From the NCBI RefSeq assembly GCF_018860965.1, contig NZ_JAHKQF010000008.1:186001-250000 (forward strand): a DNA stretch of 64,000 nt. Direction: 5' to 3'. Numbering within the stretch: the stretch's first letter is position 1; each line of letters starts with the position of its first letter. This stretch comes from Alteromonas sp. C1M14. Its GTDB lineage: Bacteria; Pseudomonadota; Gammaproteobacteria; Enterobacterales; Alteromonadaceae. Below are positions 18,785-30,145 of the stretch, in pieces. The notes beneath the pieces were generated by a model, which was not told where the DNA came from, searched no databases, and saw only the letters and a program-made list of their open reading frames with translations. Position numbers and translations under genes: made by a program.

Positions 18785-19510
18785 CTATAGCCTGAATTGC
18801 TCTCCCAGGTATACATCACGAACTTTTTGATTACTTAATACTTGTTCCGCGGTGCCCTGTGCGATGAGCTCGCCATGACTGACGATATAGGCTTCTTCAC
18901 AAACATCAAGGGTTTCCCGAACATTGTGATCCGTAATAAGGATACCTATACCTCTGTCACGTAAATGCTGAATAATCTTCTTTATATCATTCACCGAAAT
19001 TGGATCAACTCCGGCGAAGGGTTCATCTAACAAAATAAATTGTGGATTAGCGGCCAGCGCTCTTGCGATTTCCACTCGGCGGCGTTCACCACCAGATAAA
19101 CTCATGCCTGTACTATTACGTATATGGTTAATATTAAATTCATCAAGTAGGGCATCGGCTTCTGCTTCACGTTGTTCTGTTTTTAAGTCTTTACGGGTTT
19201 GCAAAATAGCCATAATATTTTCATGAACGGTAAGTTTACGAAAAATAGACGCTTCTTGCGGCAGATAACCAATCCCTCTTCGTGCCCGTTCGTGCATGGG
19301 TTGATGTGTCAGTTCTTGCTGATCAATACTAATTTTGCCTTTATCTAAAGGCACCAGCCCAACAATCATATAGAAGGTGGTGGTTTTACCCGCACCGTTA
19401 GGACCCAGCAAGCCAACGATCTGCCCGGTGGATACTGACAAGCTAACATCCCGTACAACCTGGCGGGATTTGTACGATTTAGCCAGATGGGATGCCGACA
19501 AAGTAGCCAT
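18785..19510 (-). CDS. lptB: LPS export ABC transporter ATPase LptB
   Basis: The 241-residue ATPase powers extraction of LPS from the inner membrane with LptFG. It shows Walker [11 protein letters not shown], the LSGGERRR signature, Walker B FILLDEP and the H-loop TDHNV. It lies 2 bp downstream of lptA. Confidence 0.97.
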   Translation of the reverse strand: MATLSASHLAKSYKSRQVVRDVSLSVSTGQIVGLLGPNGAGKTTTFYMIVGLVPLDKGKISIDQQELTHQPMHERARRGIGYLPQEASIFRKLTVHENIMAILQTRKDLKTEQREAEADALLDEFNINHIRNSTGMSLSGGERRRVEIARALAANPQFILLDEPFAGVDPISVNDIKKIIQHLRDRGIGILITDHNVRETLDVCEEAYIVSHGELIAQGTAEQVLSNQKVRDVYLGEQFRL

Positions 19511-19512
19511 TA

Positions 19513-20082
19513 TTAATTATCTTCCTCGTTGTTGTCATTATTACCCGAATTATCTTGCTGCTTTTTGTCTTCCATGGCTTCAGGTCTAAATACGGTGGTT
19601 ACTCGGCCTGAGGAGCTCTCTGAGCCACCGGTAGCTAACAGTTGTTCCTTACCCATATCATAGGTGATGCTATCACCTTGAACCATGCTGGTGTCTTGCT
19701 GAATTTGGGCGCTACCATTTAGCGAAATCATTTGTTTTGCCACTTCGTAGCGAATTTCATTCGCACTGGCTTTAACATTCGCACCATCATCAAGCGTTTG
19801 CGAATAATGGGCAGGGTTTCCCCGCGCAATAAAGATTTCCTGTCCTTCCCCTTTCGATGCGATAACCTCAACTTCATCAGCATCAATGACCAATGAGCCT
19901 TGGGTGATTTTCACATTTTCTTTGAAAATGGACGTTTTCTTTTTACCGTCAATAAATTGTGAGCTGGCATCTACGGTAATGGGCTTTTTAAAATCACTGG
20001 AATCTGCCCAGACAGGGGAAGACATCAGTAACACTGACAGACTGTAAAGGCTAGCTGCCAGGGGAATAAACGGTTTGAACAT
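19513..20082 (-). CDS. lptA: LPS transport periplasmic protein LptA
   Basis: The protein is about 189 residues with a signal peptide (ending PVWADSS), an OstA/LptA jellyroll domain (~30-150) that polymerises into the periplasmic LPS bridge, and a hydrophilic Asn/Asp/Glu-rich tail. ATG 20082 is preferred to an in-frame TTG two codons upstream. The start lies inside the 3' end of lptC. Confidence 0.93.
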   Translation of the reverse strand: MFKPFIPLAASLYSLSVLLMSSPVWADSSDFKKPITVDASSQFIDGKKKTSIFKENVKITQGSLVIDADEVEVIASKGEGQEIFIARGNPAHYSQTLDDGANVKASANEIRYEVAKQMISLNGSAQIQQDTSMVQGDSITYDMGKEQLLATGGSESSSGRVTTVFRPEAMEDKKQQDNSGNNDNNEEDN

Positions 20083-20614
20083 GATCAATTAACTCATATT
20101 GTTGTGTGCTAATGTTTGCGTTAAAACCATTACTTTTTATGACGGTCTGAACACCGCGTATTGCTACGGGTTGATCGGAAATCATGGTTTTATCGTCTAA
20201 ATTAACCTTGATGAATTCGGTGGTAATGGTGCGTATAAAATCGTCCTCGTTAAGGCTCTTAATCACCACATTGCCTTCCAATTGTATCAGGTCGTTGTCG
20301 TACAGTGTGCCTTCAACGGCGGTGACTTGCCAGGGCGCTTCGCCTTCTTCTACAAAGACGGTATATTTGGGCTGGGAAAATAGCACAAAGCCCAATTGGT
20401 CATAGTGCTCCATAGAAACAGCAAACACTTCATGATTGAGTTTGCCATCACTGTTAAAGATAGTGGTTGTTAGATTTTTAGCTTTGTAAGCTGGGCGTAA
20501 GGCATCAGACCCTGCGTTTTGTTTGAGTGGATCGTCTTCTTCCATCCATAGGGGCACATATAGCATCAGTGCCAGCACAAATAACGCACAAATACTGATC
20601 CCTAGACGGTTCAT
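20051..20614 (-). CDS. lptC: LPS export protein LptC
   Basis: The protein is 187 residues from ATG 20614, with one N-terminal membrane helix (residues ~5-23) and a periplasmic LptC jellyroll domain that hands LPS from LptB2FG to LptA. The start overlaps the kdsC stop by ATGA, which favours it over upstream in-frame starts. The C-terminus overlaps lptA by about 32 bp. Confidence 0.92.
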   Translation of the reverse strand: MNRLGISICALFVLALMLYVPLWMEEDDPLKQNAGSDALRPAYKAKNLTTTIFNSDGKLNHEVFAVSMEHYDQLGFVLFSQPKYTVFVEEGEAPWQVTAVEGTLYDNDLIQLEGNVVIKSLNEDDFIRTITTEFIKVNLDDKTMISDQPVAIRGVQTVIKSNGFNANISTQQYELIDHVQTVYSPGS

Positions 20615-21165
20615 ACGCTCGCACCGTGAAGGGTATCTAACGTGCCTAGTGCTTGCATAACGATATCGCACACTTCACGAACCGCACCAAAGCCGCCAGG
20701 TTTGGTGGTGATCCAGTTGGCTTCTCGTGTGACGGCAGGGTGGGCATCTTTGACGGCTATTTTTGTATCTGCGTATTGGTACATGCCTAAGTCTGGCATA
20801 TCATCACCAATGGCCGCCACTTGATTGGGATTTAATCCCAATCGGGCACAAAGCTCCGCCATCGCGTCGGCTTTGTTTTCTTGCCCTTGAATAATGTGTT
20901 TAACATTTAATGCGGTCATTCTGTTTTGCACGATTTTAGAGTCGCGCCCGGTGATCACTGCAACATCAACGCCGCTGTTAACCAGCGCTTTTATGCCATA
21001 GCCATCGCGGGTATGAAACGCCTTAAGTTCCTCGCCGTCGTTACCTAAATAAATTCGGCCGTCAGAAAAGACCCCATCAATGTCACATACAAGTAATTTC
21101 AGCGATTTGAGTTTTTCAAAGCGTTCCTCGCTAATGACGCCATAAAAAGTAACTGCGTGACCCAT
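20611..21165 (-). CDS. kdsC: KDO-8-phosphate phosphatase KdsC
   Basis: The 184-residue HAD phosphatase of the C0 subclass releases KDO from KDO-8-P. D28 and D30 in CDIDGVFSDG are the nucleophile and acid/base. The VITGRDS and AIGDDMPDLGMY motifs complete the site. It overlaps kdsD by one base (TAATG). Confidence 0.95.
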   Translation of the reverse strand: MGHAVTFYGVISEERFEKLKSLKLLVCDIDGVFSDGRIYLGNDGEELKAFHTRDGYGIKALVNSGVDVAVITGRDSKIVQNRMTALNVKHIIQGQENKADAMAELCARLGLNPNQVAAIGDDMPDLGMYQYADTKIAVKDAHPAVTREANWITTKPGGFGAVREVCDIVMQALGTLDTLHGASV

Positions 21166-22139
21166 TATATTACTCCTGCCTTTAACAACATGTGCATGTT
21201 GAATGCCCCAACGGGTTTTTGCTGAGCATCCACCACCATAAGGGCACTTATTTTATGCGCTTCCATTATATTGAGCGCTTCCACTGCCAGCGTCTCGGCG
21301 GTGGTAACCCGACCACCCTGTGTCATCACCACATTTACCGCGGTGGTATGGATGTCAGTTTTGGCATCCAGAATGCGCCGTAAATCACCGTCTGTAAAGA
21401 TACCCACTAAGGTTTTATCTTTGTTAATGATACCCGTCATCCCCAACCCTTTACTGGATATTTCAAGTAGCGCTTCGGTAATGGTGGCGCTCTCTTTAAC
21501 AAGGGGTAAATCATCGCCAGTGAGCATAATGTCTTCTACTTTAAGTAGCAGCTTTCTGCCGAGACTGCCACCAGGATGGGACAAAGCAAAATCGGTGGAG
21601 GTAAAACCTTTGGCATCCAACAATGCAATGGCGAGCGCATCACCAAGCACTAACGTCGTTGTGGTACTGGAGGTAGGAGCAAGCCCTAACGAACAGGCCT
21701 CTTGTTCCACGCTGATATCTAATACGATATCGGCGTGCTGGCCTAAACTACTCGTCGCACTGTTGGTCATCGCAATAACCGGCACATTTAATCTTTTTAC
21801 CACGGGTAATAAGTTGACCAATTCACTGGTTTCGCCGGAATTGGAGATGGCCAATAGCACGTCGTTTTCGCTCAGCATGCCAAGATCGCCATGATTGGCT
21901 TCACCCGGGTGCATAAAAAATGAAGGGGTGCCGGTACTGGCTAAGGTGGCGGCAATTTTGTGTCCAATATGCCCTGACTTACCCATACCGCTAACCACCA
22001 CTTTGCCTTTGCATCCCGCAAGGAGTTCACAGGCCTGCACAAAGTGATTATCCAGTCGTTGTGCAAGCTTCTGCACGGCGGATGTTTCTATATCTATCAC
22101 CCGTTTTGCAGACAAAATATACGCTGATGTGTTTTTCAT
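21165..22139 (-). CDS. kdsD: Arabinose-5-phosphate isomerase KdsD
   Basis: The protein is 324 residues from ATG 22139 (an in-frame TTG lies three codons earlier). It converts ribulose-5-P to arabinose-5-P for KDO synthesis. A SIS domain (~40-175, with GMGKSGHIG and SNSGET) is followed by two CBS domains. The ATG is 1 bp after the caxA stop. Confidence 0.95.
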   Translation of the reverse strand: MKNTSAYILSAKRVIDIETSAVQKLAQRLDNHFVQACELLAGCKGKVVVSGMGKSGHIGHKIAATLASTGTPSFFMHPGEANHGDLGMLSENDVLLAISNSGETSELVNLLPVVKRLNVPVIAMTNSATSSLGQHADIVLDISVEQEACSLGLAPTSSTTTTLVLGDALAIALLDAKGFTSTDFALSHPGGSLGRKLLLKVEDIMLTGDDLPLVKESATITEALLEISSKGLGMTGIINKDKTLVGIFTDGDLRRILDAKTDIHTTAVNVVMTQGGRVTTAETLAVEALNIMEAHKISALMVVDAQQKPVGAFNMHMLLKAGVI

Positions 22140-22140
22140 G

Positions 22141-23136
22141 TTATCCAAAAAGCCAAAATTGATACGCGATAAAACAGGTCACAAATATACCGCCTTCAAG
22201 ACGGCCTAATTGCCGTTTGCCAATAAAGTTAAAACTAAGGAAAAACAATAATACGGTGAGGGCAAACATAACCCACATATCTCGATTAAAGACATTGTCG
22301 TCAAGTAACCCGGGTGCGATAAGGCCGGGCATACCTAACACCGCTAGCAAATTGAAGATATTAGAGCCGATAATATTTCCTAACGCCAGATCACTTTCGC
22401 CTTTTAGTACTCCAGCAATACTGGCGGCTAGTTCCGGTAAACTGGTACCAAGGGCGATAATTGTTAGGCCGATGACGAGATCGGAGACGCCAAAATAATG
22501 GGCAATGTCTACGGCGGCTCCCACCATAAAATGGGCACTTAAAGGCAGTAAAATAATACCAACGCCAACCCACAGCACGGCACTTGAGGTATTCACCCCT
22601 GTGGGGATTTCGCCGTCTGTTTCTGCTACTAGAGGGTCTTCTTTATCGACTTGCAGGGAAATCCACGCCATACCGGCAAGAACAAACATAAACAAGCCCA
22701 TCAGTATCATGCCCTCAATATGAGAGAGGCTGCCGTTGTTTAGAAAAAACATGGCTAAAACAGTGACGAGCAGAAGAACGGGAAATTCACGTTTTAAGGT
22801 GGTGGAAGAAACGACCAAGGGGCGAACAAGGGCAGTGATACCGAGCACTAAAGCAATATTGGTGATGTTAGAACCGAGGGCATTCCCTACCGCTGTATTC
22901 ATATTACCGTTGGCCGATGCGATGGCAGAAACCACAATTTCCGGCGCCGAGGAGCCCATGGCCACAATCGTAAGCCCTATCATCATAGGGGATATTCCGA
23001 CATTCTTCGCCAGCGCCGATGCGCCATAGACAAATCGATCAGCACTCCAGCTTAATACCGCTAAACCCAGCAGGAAAATACAGATAGAAACAATCACTAG
23101 ATACCATTCACCCTTAGTTTTTTCGGATTGTCGCAA
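22141..23136 (-). CDS. Calcium/sodium antiporter, YrbG/CaxA family
   Basis: The protein is about 331 residues with ten predicted membrane helices. It has the two inverted ion-binding repeats of the CaCA superfamily: MGSSAPEIVVSA near residue 60 and GTSLPELAASI near residue 230. In E. coli yrbG heads the same kds-lpt block. No ATG is available at the start; TTG 23136 or the GTG 13 codons downstream are the candidates. Confidence 0.9.
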   Translation of the reverse strand: MRQSEKTKGEWYLVIVSICIFLLGLAVLSWSADRFVYGASALAKNVGISPMMIGLTIVAMGSSAPEIVVSAIASANGNMNTAVGNALGSNITNIALVLGITALVRPLVVSSTTLKREFPVLLLVTVLAMFFLNNGSLSHIEGMILMGLFMFVLAGMAWISLQVDKEDPLVAETDGEIPTGVNTSSAVLWVGVGIILLPLSAHFMVGAAVDIAHYFGVSDLVIGLTIIALGTSLPELAASIAGVLKGESDLALGNIIGSNIFNLLAVLGMPGLIAPGLLDDNVFNRDMWVMFALTVLLFFLSFNFIGKRQLGRLEGGIFVTCFIAYQFWLFG

Positions 23137-23631
23137 AAACGACGGCTTTTGCCTACGTTTTCAGTAGAATACTGCTACATACGCGCTCAATTGGTTAATA
23201 GTGCATCAATCAGAGGAAATCTTTCTCTTACTTCCCTGTGGCGTTGGCGTTAAAAGTGATATTTTCTGTGACTATTAAAAGTATCAGCAGAAAAAATCAC
23301 CGCCAGCCTAAGTCTACTGTCAAGATGTAAAAATAGAGTAAGTCTTGTGCAGCATGACGTTTTTAATTGTCCTAATTCGGACGAATAAGCGTTGTGATGC
23401 GTATTTATTTGGTCTCAGTTTGTTCACCAATTATAAGCACAGTGGCTTGGCTTTTGCTAAGTAGCGTATCATCGTTCGCTTATTACGAACATAACTTGTA
23501 ACTTTTTCGCTTTGGCGTTGGGTTCTAAAGCGCGTACAATTGCAAAAAAACTACACTGATGAGTGAAGTTCGTGTTTTCATCCGGGTACATACCCATGTA
23601 CCTGCTAAATAGAAGGCTTGTTTTCAAACCT
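23137..23631. other. 495-bp divergent intergenic region, caxA/mlaF
   Basis: This region must hold the promoters of the leftward caxA-kds-lpt block and the rightward mla operon. I could not assign convincing -35/-10 pairs. Two short inverted repeats with TTCG/CGAA arms are present: ATTCG-GA-CGAAT near 23377-23388 and GTTCG-N7-CGAAC at 23474-23490. Confidence 0.45.
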
Positions 23632-24432
23632 ATGGGAAATTTAGTCGAAATAGAGAATATGATGTTTCGCCGCGGCGAAAGAGTCATCTATGACGGCGTG
23701 AGTTTTGTTGTGCCAAAAGGCAAGATTACTGCGGTAATGGGGCCTAGCGGGATAGGTAAAACTACGTTGCTCAAATTAATTGGTGGTCAGCTAGCACCTG
23801 ACGAAGGCGATATTCGTTTTGACGGCAGCAGTATTGTGTCGATGAATCGGAGCGAGTTATATCAAACCCGACGTCGTATGAGCATGTTATTTCAAAGTGG
23901 CGCGTTGTTTACCGATATGACGGTACACGACAATGTGGCTTTTCCGTTAAAGGAACATACGAAATTAAGTGACGACATCATTGATACGATTGTCGCACTT
24001 AAGCTACAGGCCGTAGGGTTGCGGGGAGCATCAAATATGATGCCCAGTGAACTTTCCGGCGGAATGGCCAGACGGGCCGCATTGGCTCGCTCCATTGCCC
24101 TTGATCCAGATTTAATCATGTATGACGAGCCTTTTGCCGGGCAAGACCCCATTTCCATGGGCGTGTTAGTAAAATTAATACGTCAATTAAATGATGCCCT
24201 TGATGTAACCAGCATAGTGGTGACCCATGATGTGACCGAAGTGCTTACCATCGCGGATTATATTTATATCCTTGCTGATAAACGCATTATCGGTGAAGGA
24301 ACGGCAGATGAAATTCGCAATAGTGATTCGGCACTGGTGCAGCAATTTTTGAAAGGGGAGGCCGATGGACCTGTTCCGTTCCATTATCCTGCCGGTGATT
24401 TAGCCGACAGTCTGTTTGGAGAGAAATCATGA
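23632..24432 (+). CDS. mlaF: Phospholipid transport ATPase MlaF
   Basis: The protein is 266 residues from ATG 23632 (E. coli 269). It is the ATPase of the MlaFEDB inner-membrane complex that maintains outer-membrane lipid asymmetry. Walker [10 protein letters not shown], the ELSGGMARR signature, Walker B LIMYDEPF and the THD H-loop are present. The longer in-frame extension upstream is not conserved in the family. It overlaps mlaE by ATGA. Confidence 0.95.
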   Translation: MGNLVEIENMMFRRGERVIYDGVSFVVPKGKITAVMGPSGIGKTTLLKLIGGQLAPDEGDIRFDGSSIVSMNRSELYQTRRRMSMLFQSGALFTDMTVHDNVAFPLKEHTKLSDDIIDTIVALKLQAVGLRGASNMMPSELSGGMARRAALARSIALDPDLIMYDEPFAGQDPISMGVLVKLIRQLNDALDVTSIVVTHDVTEVLTIADYIYILADKRIIGEGTADEIRNSDSALVQQFLKGEADGPVPFHYPAGDLADSLFGEKS

Positions 24433-25205
24433 GTTTCTTGCAGCAGGTAGGGGCAAATACCATTGCTCGCATTGCCGCCGTAGGCAGAGCCGGTCTTATG
24501 TTGAGCGGCGCACTGTTTGCCGCGCCTAAATTGAAAAATGTCTCTCTCACCGTACGCCAAGTGTATGTGGTGGGGGTGCAGTCTTTGTTGATCATTGTGG
24601 TATCCGGGCTATTTATCGGCATGGTCATGGCCTTACAAGGCTATACCATTTTGGTGGATTACGGCGCGGAAGGCAGTCTTGGTCCTATGGTGTCTTTGTC
24701 GTTGTTACGTGAATTAGGCCCAGTGGTCACGGCGCTCTTGTTTGCGGGTCGGGCCGGGTCGGCACTTACCGCAGAGATTGGTCTTATGAAGGCCACAGAA
24801 CAGTTGTCCAGCTTAGAAATGATGGCTGTGGATCCATTACGGCGGGTGGTCGCCCCTCGTTTTTGGGCCGGTATTATTTCTATGCCTTCATTGGCGTTGA
24901 TATTCAGTGCCGTGGGTATTTTAGGTGGGCATTTAGTCGGCGTTGACTGGCTTGGCGTTGATAGTGGAAGTTACTGGTCCATTATGCAATCGACGGTGGA
25001 GTGGCAAAAAGATGTCATGAATGGGGTGATAAAAAGCCTCGTCTTTGCCTTGGTTGTGACCTGGATTGCCATATTTAAAGGATATGATTCGATACCAACA
25101 TCAGAGGGTATCAGTAAAGCAACCACAGAAACGGTGGTATTTTCATCTTTAGCTGTATTGGGGCTGGATTTTGTCTTGACCGCCCTGATGTTCGGAATTG
25201 AGTAG
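24429..25205 (+). CDS. mlaE: Phospholipid transport permease MlaE
   Basis: The 258-residue inner-membrane protein belongs to the MlaE/YrbE family. It has about five to six helices and the conserved [24 protein letters not shown] motif region. It forms the transmembrane core of the Mla complex. Confidence 0.95.
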   Translation: MSFLQQVGANTIARIAAVGRAGLMLSGALFAAPKLKNVSLTVRQVYVVGVQSLLIIVVSGLFIGMVMALQGYTILVDYGAEGSLGPMVSLSLLRELGPVVTALLFAGRAGSALTAEIGLMKATEQLSSLEMMAVDPLRRVVAPRFWAGIISMPSLALIFSAVGILGGHLVGVDWLGVDSGSYWSIMQSTVEWQKDVMNGVIKSLVFALVVTWIAIFKGYDSIPTSEGISKATTETVVFSSLAVLGLDFVLTALMFGIE

Positions 25206-25215
25206 GGGATAATAA

Positions 25216-25689
25216 ATGAACAAGTACAAAACAGAACTCATGGTAGGGGTGTTTGTTGTTCTCACAATCGGTGCCATTTTACTGTTGGCGCTAAAAGTAG
25301 CCAATCAGACTATGTCTAGTGCAGGGGATACTTATAGCCTCTATGCCAAATTTGACAACATTGGCGGACTGAAAGTGCGCTCAGCGGTGAAAGTCGGTGG
25401 TGTAACTATTGGACGTGTGTCTGATATTCACCTAGATAAAGACGATTATACCCCAGTGGTAACACTGAATATTTCCACTGATTACGAAGGTTTTCCTGAT
25501 ACCAGTTCTGTGTCTATTTTGACATCCGGCTTATTAGGAGAACAATACGTCGGTTTCCAGCCAGGATTTTCTTTTGATGGGGTTGAAGACCTTAAAAATG
25601 GTGACTATTTACAGGACACCAAATCGGCCTTGGTGCTAGAAGATTTGATCGGTCAGTTCTTGTTTAACCGTGGTGGAAGCGACGATTAA
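25216..25689 (+). CDS. mlaD: Phospholipid-binding MCE protein MlaD
   Basis: The 157-residue protein has one N-terminal membrane helix (~8-28) and a single MCE domain (~38-118, with the VRSAVKVGGVTIGRV segment) that forms a hexameric ring in the periplasm. It is somewhat shorter than the E. coli protein (183). Confidence 0.94.
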   Translation: MNKYKTELMVGVFVVLTIGAILLLALKVANQTMSSAGDTYSLYAKFDNIGGLKVRSAVKVGGVTIGRVSDIHLDKDDYTPVVTLNISTDYEGFPDTSSVSILTSGLLGEQYVGFQPGFSFDGVEDLKNGDYLQDTKSALVLEDLIGQFLFNRGGSDD

Positions 25690-25765
25690 ACTGAAATCTT
25701 TTTATACAGCGTCCGGTCTTTATGATTACTGATGACGCTGTCAGGACACGATTTAGGAGATTGCC

Positions 25766-26425
25766 TTGAAAAAATTAGTACTTATCGCTTTGCTGACGAT
25801 TGCATCGGTGACCGGAAACGCATTCGCGCAAGAGGTGGATGAACAAAACCCGTATGCACTGGTCAAAAACGTGGGTTTAAAAACATTTGATCGCATAAAA
25901 GCGAATCAAAGTGAAATTGCCGCCGATCCTGAAATGCTGCGCACTATCATGAAAGAAGAGTTGCTGCCGCATATTGATTATCAGTTTGCTTCTTTTATGG
26001 TGCTGGGAAAGTATTTTAAGACGGTACCAAAAGATAAGCTTTCTGAATATGTGCAAGTGTTTAGACAATATCTAATTACCACATACGCCGTGGCGATGGG
26101 GTATTACGATAACCAAACGGTGACCTTTGAGCCCGAAGGCGATTTTGCAGACAAAAAATCAGTCACCGTGCGAGCCGTGGTTGAAGATCCTACTCGCCCA
26201 CAAATTAAAGTGGCGTTTAAGGTCAGAAAAGACAGCCGTACTAACGAATGGAAAGCCTATGACATGGTAGCCGAAGGCATTAGTTTGCTGAACAGCAAAC
26301 GTAGTGAATTTGAACCTATTTTGCGTCAACAGGGCATCGATGCAGTGATAAAATTGATGCGTGAAAAGATTGAGCAACCCGTGGGTGAGCAAGTTAAACA
26401 AGCGAAGGAAAAGGAAAATTCGTGA
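25766..26425 (+). CDS. mlaC: Periplasmic phospholipid-binding protein MlaC
   Basis: The 219-residue protein has a signal peptide (ending NAFAQE) and a MlaC/Tol-Ttg2 domain that carries phospholipid between MlaA in the outer membrane and MlaD. The start is TTG 25766, with TAGGAGA about 7 bp before it. The stop overlaps the mlaB start. Confidence 0.93.
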   Translation: MKKLVLIALLTIASVTGNAFAQEVDEQNPYALVKNVGLKTFDRIKANQSEIAADPEMLRTIMKEELLPHIDYQFASFMVLGKYFKTVPKDKLSEYVQVFRQYLITTYAVAMGYYDNQTVTFEPEGDFADKKSVTVRAVVEDPTRPQIKVAFKVRKDSRTNEWKAYDMVAEGISLLNSKRSEFEPILRQQGIDAVIKLMREKIEQPVGEQVKQAKEKENS

Positions 26426-26730
26426 GTCTTTTTCAATTAAATGATGAAGGCGTTTTGCATATTCACGGTCATTTAGATCGTGATACCCTCGCTAAGAATT
26501 GGTGGGGTATGCTAAGCTCCGCCGAACAATCTACCCTCATTTCTAAGGGCCACTGTGTCTTAGATTTAAGTGATGTAGAGCGGATAGATAGCGCCGGCTT
26601 AGCGTGGCTAATCAATGCAGTACGTGATGGTAAACGAAGTCAGGTCAATATTACCTTGGCAAATGTACCAGACAAACTGATAAAACTAGCAAAAATCAGC
26701 GACGTTGATACGCTTTTACCGGTAAACTGA
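26422..26730 (+). CDS. mlaB: STAS-domain protein MlaB
   Basis: The 102-residue STAS protein binds MlaF and stabilises its ATPase activity. The DLSDVERIDSAGLAWL segment is the STAS signature. The start is GTG 26422, overlapping the mlaC stop (GTGA). Confidence 0.92.
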   Translation: MSLFQLNDEGVLHIHGHLDRDTLAKNWWGMLSSAEQSTLISKGHCVLDLSDVERIDSAGLAWLINAVRDGKRSQVNITLANVPDKLIKLAKISDVDTLLPVN

Positions 26731-26759
26731 CACACTTTTAGCTTAGAGTTGACATAGAT

Positions 26760-27017
26760 ATGGAATTAACCGAAATTGAAGCCTTGTTGAAAGACAAGCT
26801 TGATCTCGCCGAAGTGCACGTGCGAGGTGAAGGCTCTCACTATACCGTCATTGCCGTCAGTGATAGTTTTAGTGAGATGAGCCGGGTAAAACGTCAGCAA
26901 GCTGTCTATGCGCCGCTGCAAGACAAAATTGCGGACGGTACCATGCACGCGATATCGATCAAAACCTTCTCAGAAGCAGACTGGCAAAAAGAACGTCAGT
27001 TCCATTTACCCCAATAA
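26760..27017 (+). CDS. ibaG: BolA-family protein IbaG
   Basis: The 85-residue BolA-like protein has GEGSHYTVIAVSDSF and the VKRQQAVYAPL helix. IbaG works with monothiol glutaredoxins in iron-sulfur handling and is acid-responsive in E. coli. It lies between mlaB and murA as in E. coli. Confidence 0.93.
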   Translation: MELTEIEALLKDKLDLAEVHVRGEGSHYTVIAVSDSFSEMSRVKRQQAVYAPLQDKIADGTMHAISIKTFSEADWQKERQFHLPQ

Positions 27018-27025
27018 CGGTTTAG

Positions 27026-28294
<1,269 letters not shown>

Positions 28295-28656
28295 TCGTTA
28301 ATCCTTAGGGGCATGCCCAAGGTGGCTATCCCCAATACCGCTATATAATCGCCATCGTGCAAGGTGCCTCAATATCCTGTCGATGGCGAGTTCTAATTTA
28401 CATCCTGCTATAGATAAACGGTGTTTACACTGCAGCCTTGGTGTACAAAAAAGATAAGAAGTTATCAAAAAATAGGCAGTTGACCTTCACTATTCCCCTT
28501 TTAAGTTCTAAGTTTTTTATCCTTATGCTATACATACTTTTTTTAATTATGACTCCAATTACATCCTTTTTAGGTACTGGAGCGTAGTTAACTAAGAAAA
28601 AAGCATGGATGCGATTTAGCAAAAATAAACATCTTTATTTTAATCATAATTAATAG
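28295..28656. other. Intergenic region after murA
   Basis: The region is AT-rich. It contains an interrupted palindrome around GGGCATGCCC (28303-28322) with no T run, so I do not call it a terminator. Nothing else is recognised. Confidence 0.4.
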
Positions 28657-28878
28657 GTGAGTAGCGTGTTATTTTTTCGACGTTTAGGTCGTCAAGGGGT
28701 GTTTAAAAACCCCAAAAATGCCATTCCGGTGGTCCTATTTTCTATCATGATAGCCACCATCGCGATTATTGGTGAACCCTCTTTTGCAACGGCCAAGGGG
28801 AGTTCATCGCAAAGCACGGCGAAAACTGCGCCCGTTTGTAAAAGCGAGGATTGTTTAGCGGAAAAAAACCGAGGTTAA
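28657..28878 (+). CDS. Small putative membrane or exported protein, unknown
   Basis: The frame encodes up to 73 residues: a basic N-terminus, one hydrophobic segment (~24-40), then a short Ser/Lys-rich stretch with two cysteines (CKSEDC) near the end. Both possible starts are GTG (28657 and 28666); AGGTGAG sits just upstream of the second. I recognise no family. The positive-inside N-terminus, single helix and codon use make it plausible as a gene, but there is no independent support. It is convergent with degS. Confidence 0.4.
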   Translation: MSSVLFFRRLGRQGVFKNPKNAIPVVLFSIMIATIAIIGEPSFATAKGSSSQSTAKTAPVCKSEDCLAEKNRG

Positions 28879-28893
28879 ATAGAGAGGCAGCAG

Positions 28894-29985
28894 CTAGCGA
28901 GAGCCACCGGAAGAGAGTGCTGTCTGGCCTAATTCTGCGACCACCGCTTTTATTGTTAGACTTTCACCGCCACGGCTTATTTCTAATTCAAGGGTAGTGC
29001 CAGGCTGGGTTTCGGCAATCATATCTAAAGTTTTAGAGGCACTTTCAAGGCGTATCCCATCTATAGCCATGATGATATCGCCTGCTTGAAGACCTGCACG
29101 ATCAGCCGGACTATTGCTGGCAACTGCGGTAACTTCAATACCAGGTCGCTCTCGTATTTCACTACCGATAAAGCCAAGCTGTCCACGGGTGACTTTGCCT
29201 TTTTGGATAATCTCATCCATTACCCGTTTTGCCAGTTCATAAGGCACCGCGAAATTAATGCCATCGACGTTACGCACGCCGTTCTGTGAATCTCGTACTT
29301 GGAAGTTAGCGTTAGTAATGCCCACCAACGAGCCATTGCTATCTACCAGCGCTCCACCTGAATTGCCCTGATTTAAGACTGCATCGGTTTGGATAAAATC
29401 CACATAGTTAGAAAGCCCGTTTCTTCCCGCTCGACTTACGATGCCGTGGGTGATGGTTTGGCCTAAATCAAATGGGTTACCGATGGCCATGACCAGATCG
29501 CCAACGTGTACATCGGGCTCTTCCATTTGGGGGATCACGTGTAGGTTGTCGGCGTTAACTTTAAGTACTGCTAAATCGGTGAGTTCGTCGGTACCCACAA
29601 TTTGTGCTTCAAGTACGCGACCATCTTGTACGGCAACGAAAATACTATCTGCATCGGCTACCACATGGTTACACGTCAGCAAATAGCCATTGTTTGTCAT
29701 AATAACCCCAGAACCGAGACTGGCTCGTTCACGGGGACGGTTTCTAAAGAGGCCGGTGTCGGTTTCTATGCTAACACTGTATATATTCACCACTGCGGGC
29801 GCAGAACGGCTAAGTGCTGCATAGTGAGATTCACGTTGGGGTTGTGCACTCTCAATATTGAAAAAGTTGTCGGCAAAACCGGCACCATTGCGCAGCCCAG
29901 GCATAAACAAAAGCATGATTGCTGCGACGATAACGCCCAGCACGATAGATTTTATGAAGAAATGAAAAAATTGCTTACCAGCCAC
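28894..29985 (-). CDS. degS: Periplasmic site-1 protease DegS
   Basis: The 363-residue trypsin-like protease is anchored by an N-terminal helix (~10-28), with catalytic triad segments CNHVV, LTDLAVLKV and NQGNSGGALV and one C-terminal PDZ domain (~265-350). DegS senses misfolded outer-membrane proteins and cleaves RseA to free sigma-E. The start is probably GTG 29985. It is downstream of degQ in the same direction, with a 160-bp gap. Confidence 0.93.
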   Translation of the reverse strand: MAGKQFFHFFIKSIVLGVIVAAIMLLFMPGLRNGAGFADNFFNIESAQPQRESHYAALSRSAPAVVNIYSVSIETDTGLFRNRPRERASLGSGVIMTNNGYLLTCNHVVADADSIFVAVQDGRVLEAQIVGTDELTDLAVLKVNADNLHVIPQMEEPDVHVGDLVMAIGNPFDLGQTITHGIVSRAGRNGLSNYVDFIQTDAVLNQGNSGGALVDSNGSLVGITNANFQVRDSQNGVRNVDGINFAVPYELAKRVMDEIIQKGKVTRGQLGFIGSEIRERPGIEVTAVASNSPADRAGLQAGDIIMAIDGIRLESASKTLDMIAETQPGTTLELEISRGGESLTIKAVVAELGQTALSSGGSR

Positions 29986-30145
29986 GCCTGTATTATTCCG
30001 TCTTGCCTCTTAGGGTATTCCTTGAACGAGGCGGGGTTCGTGCTGCTAAGGATATCACCTAAATGCTTGAATACCAATTTGAAACGGTATCTGAATGGAA
30101 ACAGACACCCTGACAGGTTAATGCCAGGGTGCTGTATAAAGTAGA

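Noticed and set aside
28303..28322. Palindrome around GGGCATGCCC after murA as a terminator
   Set aside because: There is no T run after the stem, and the central stem would have no proper loop.
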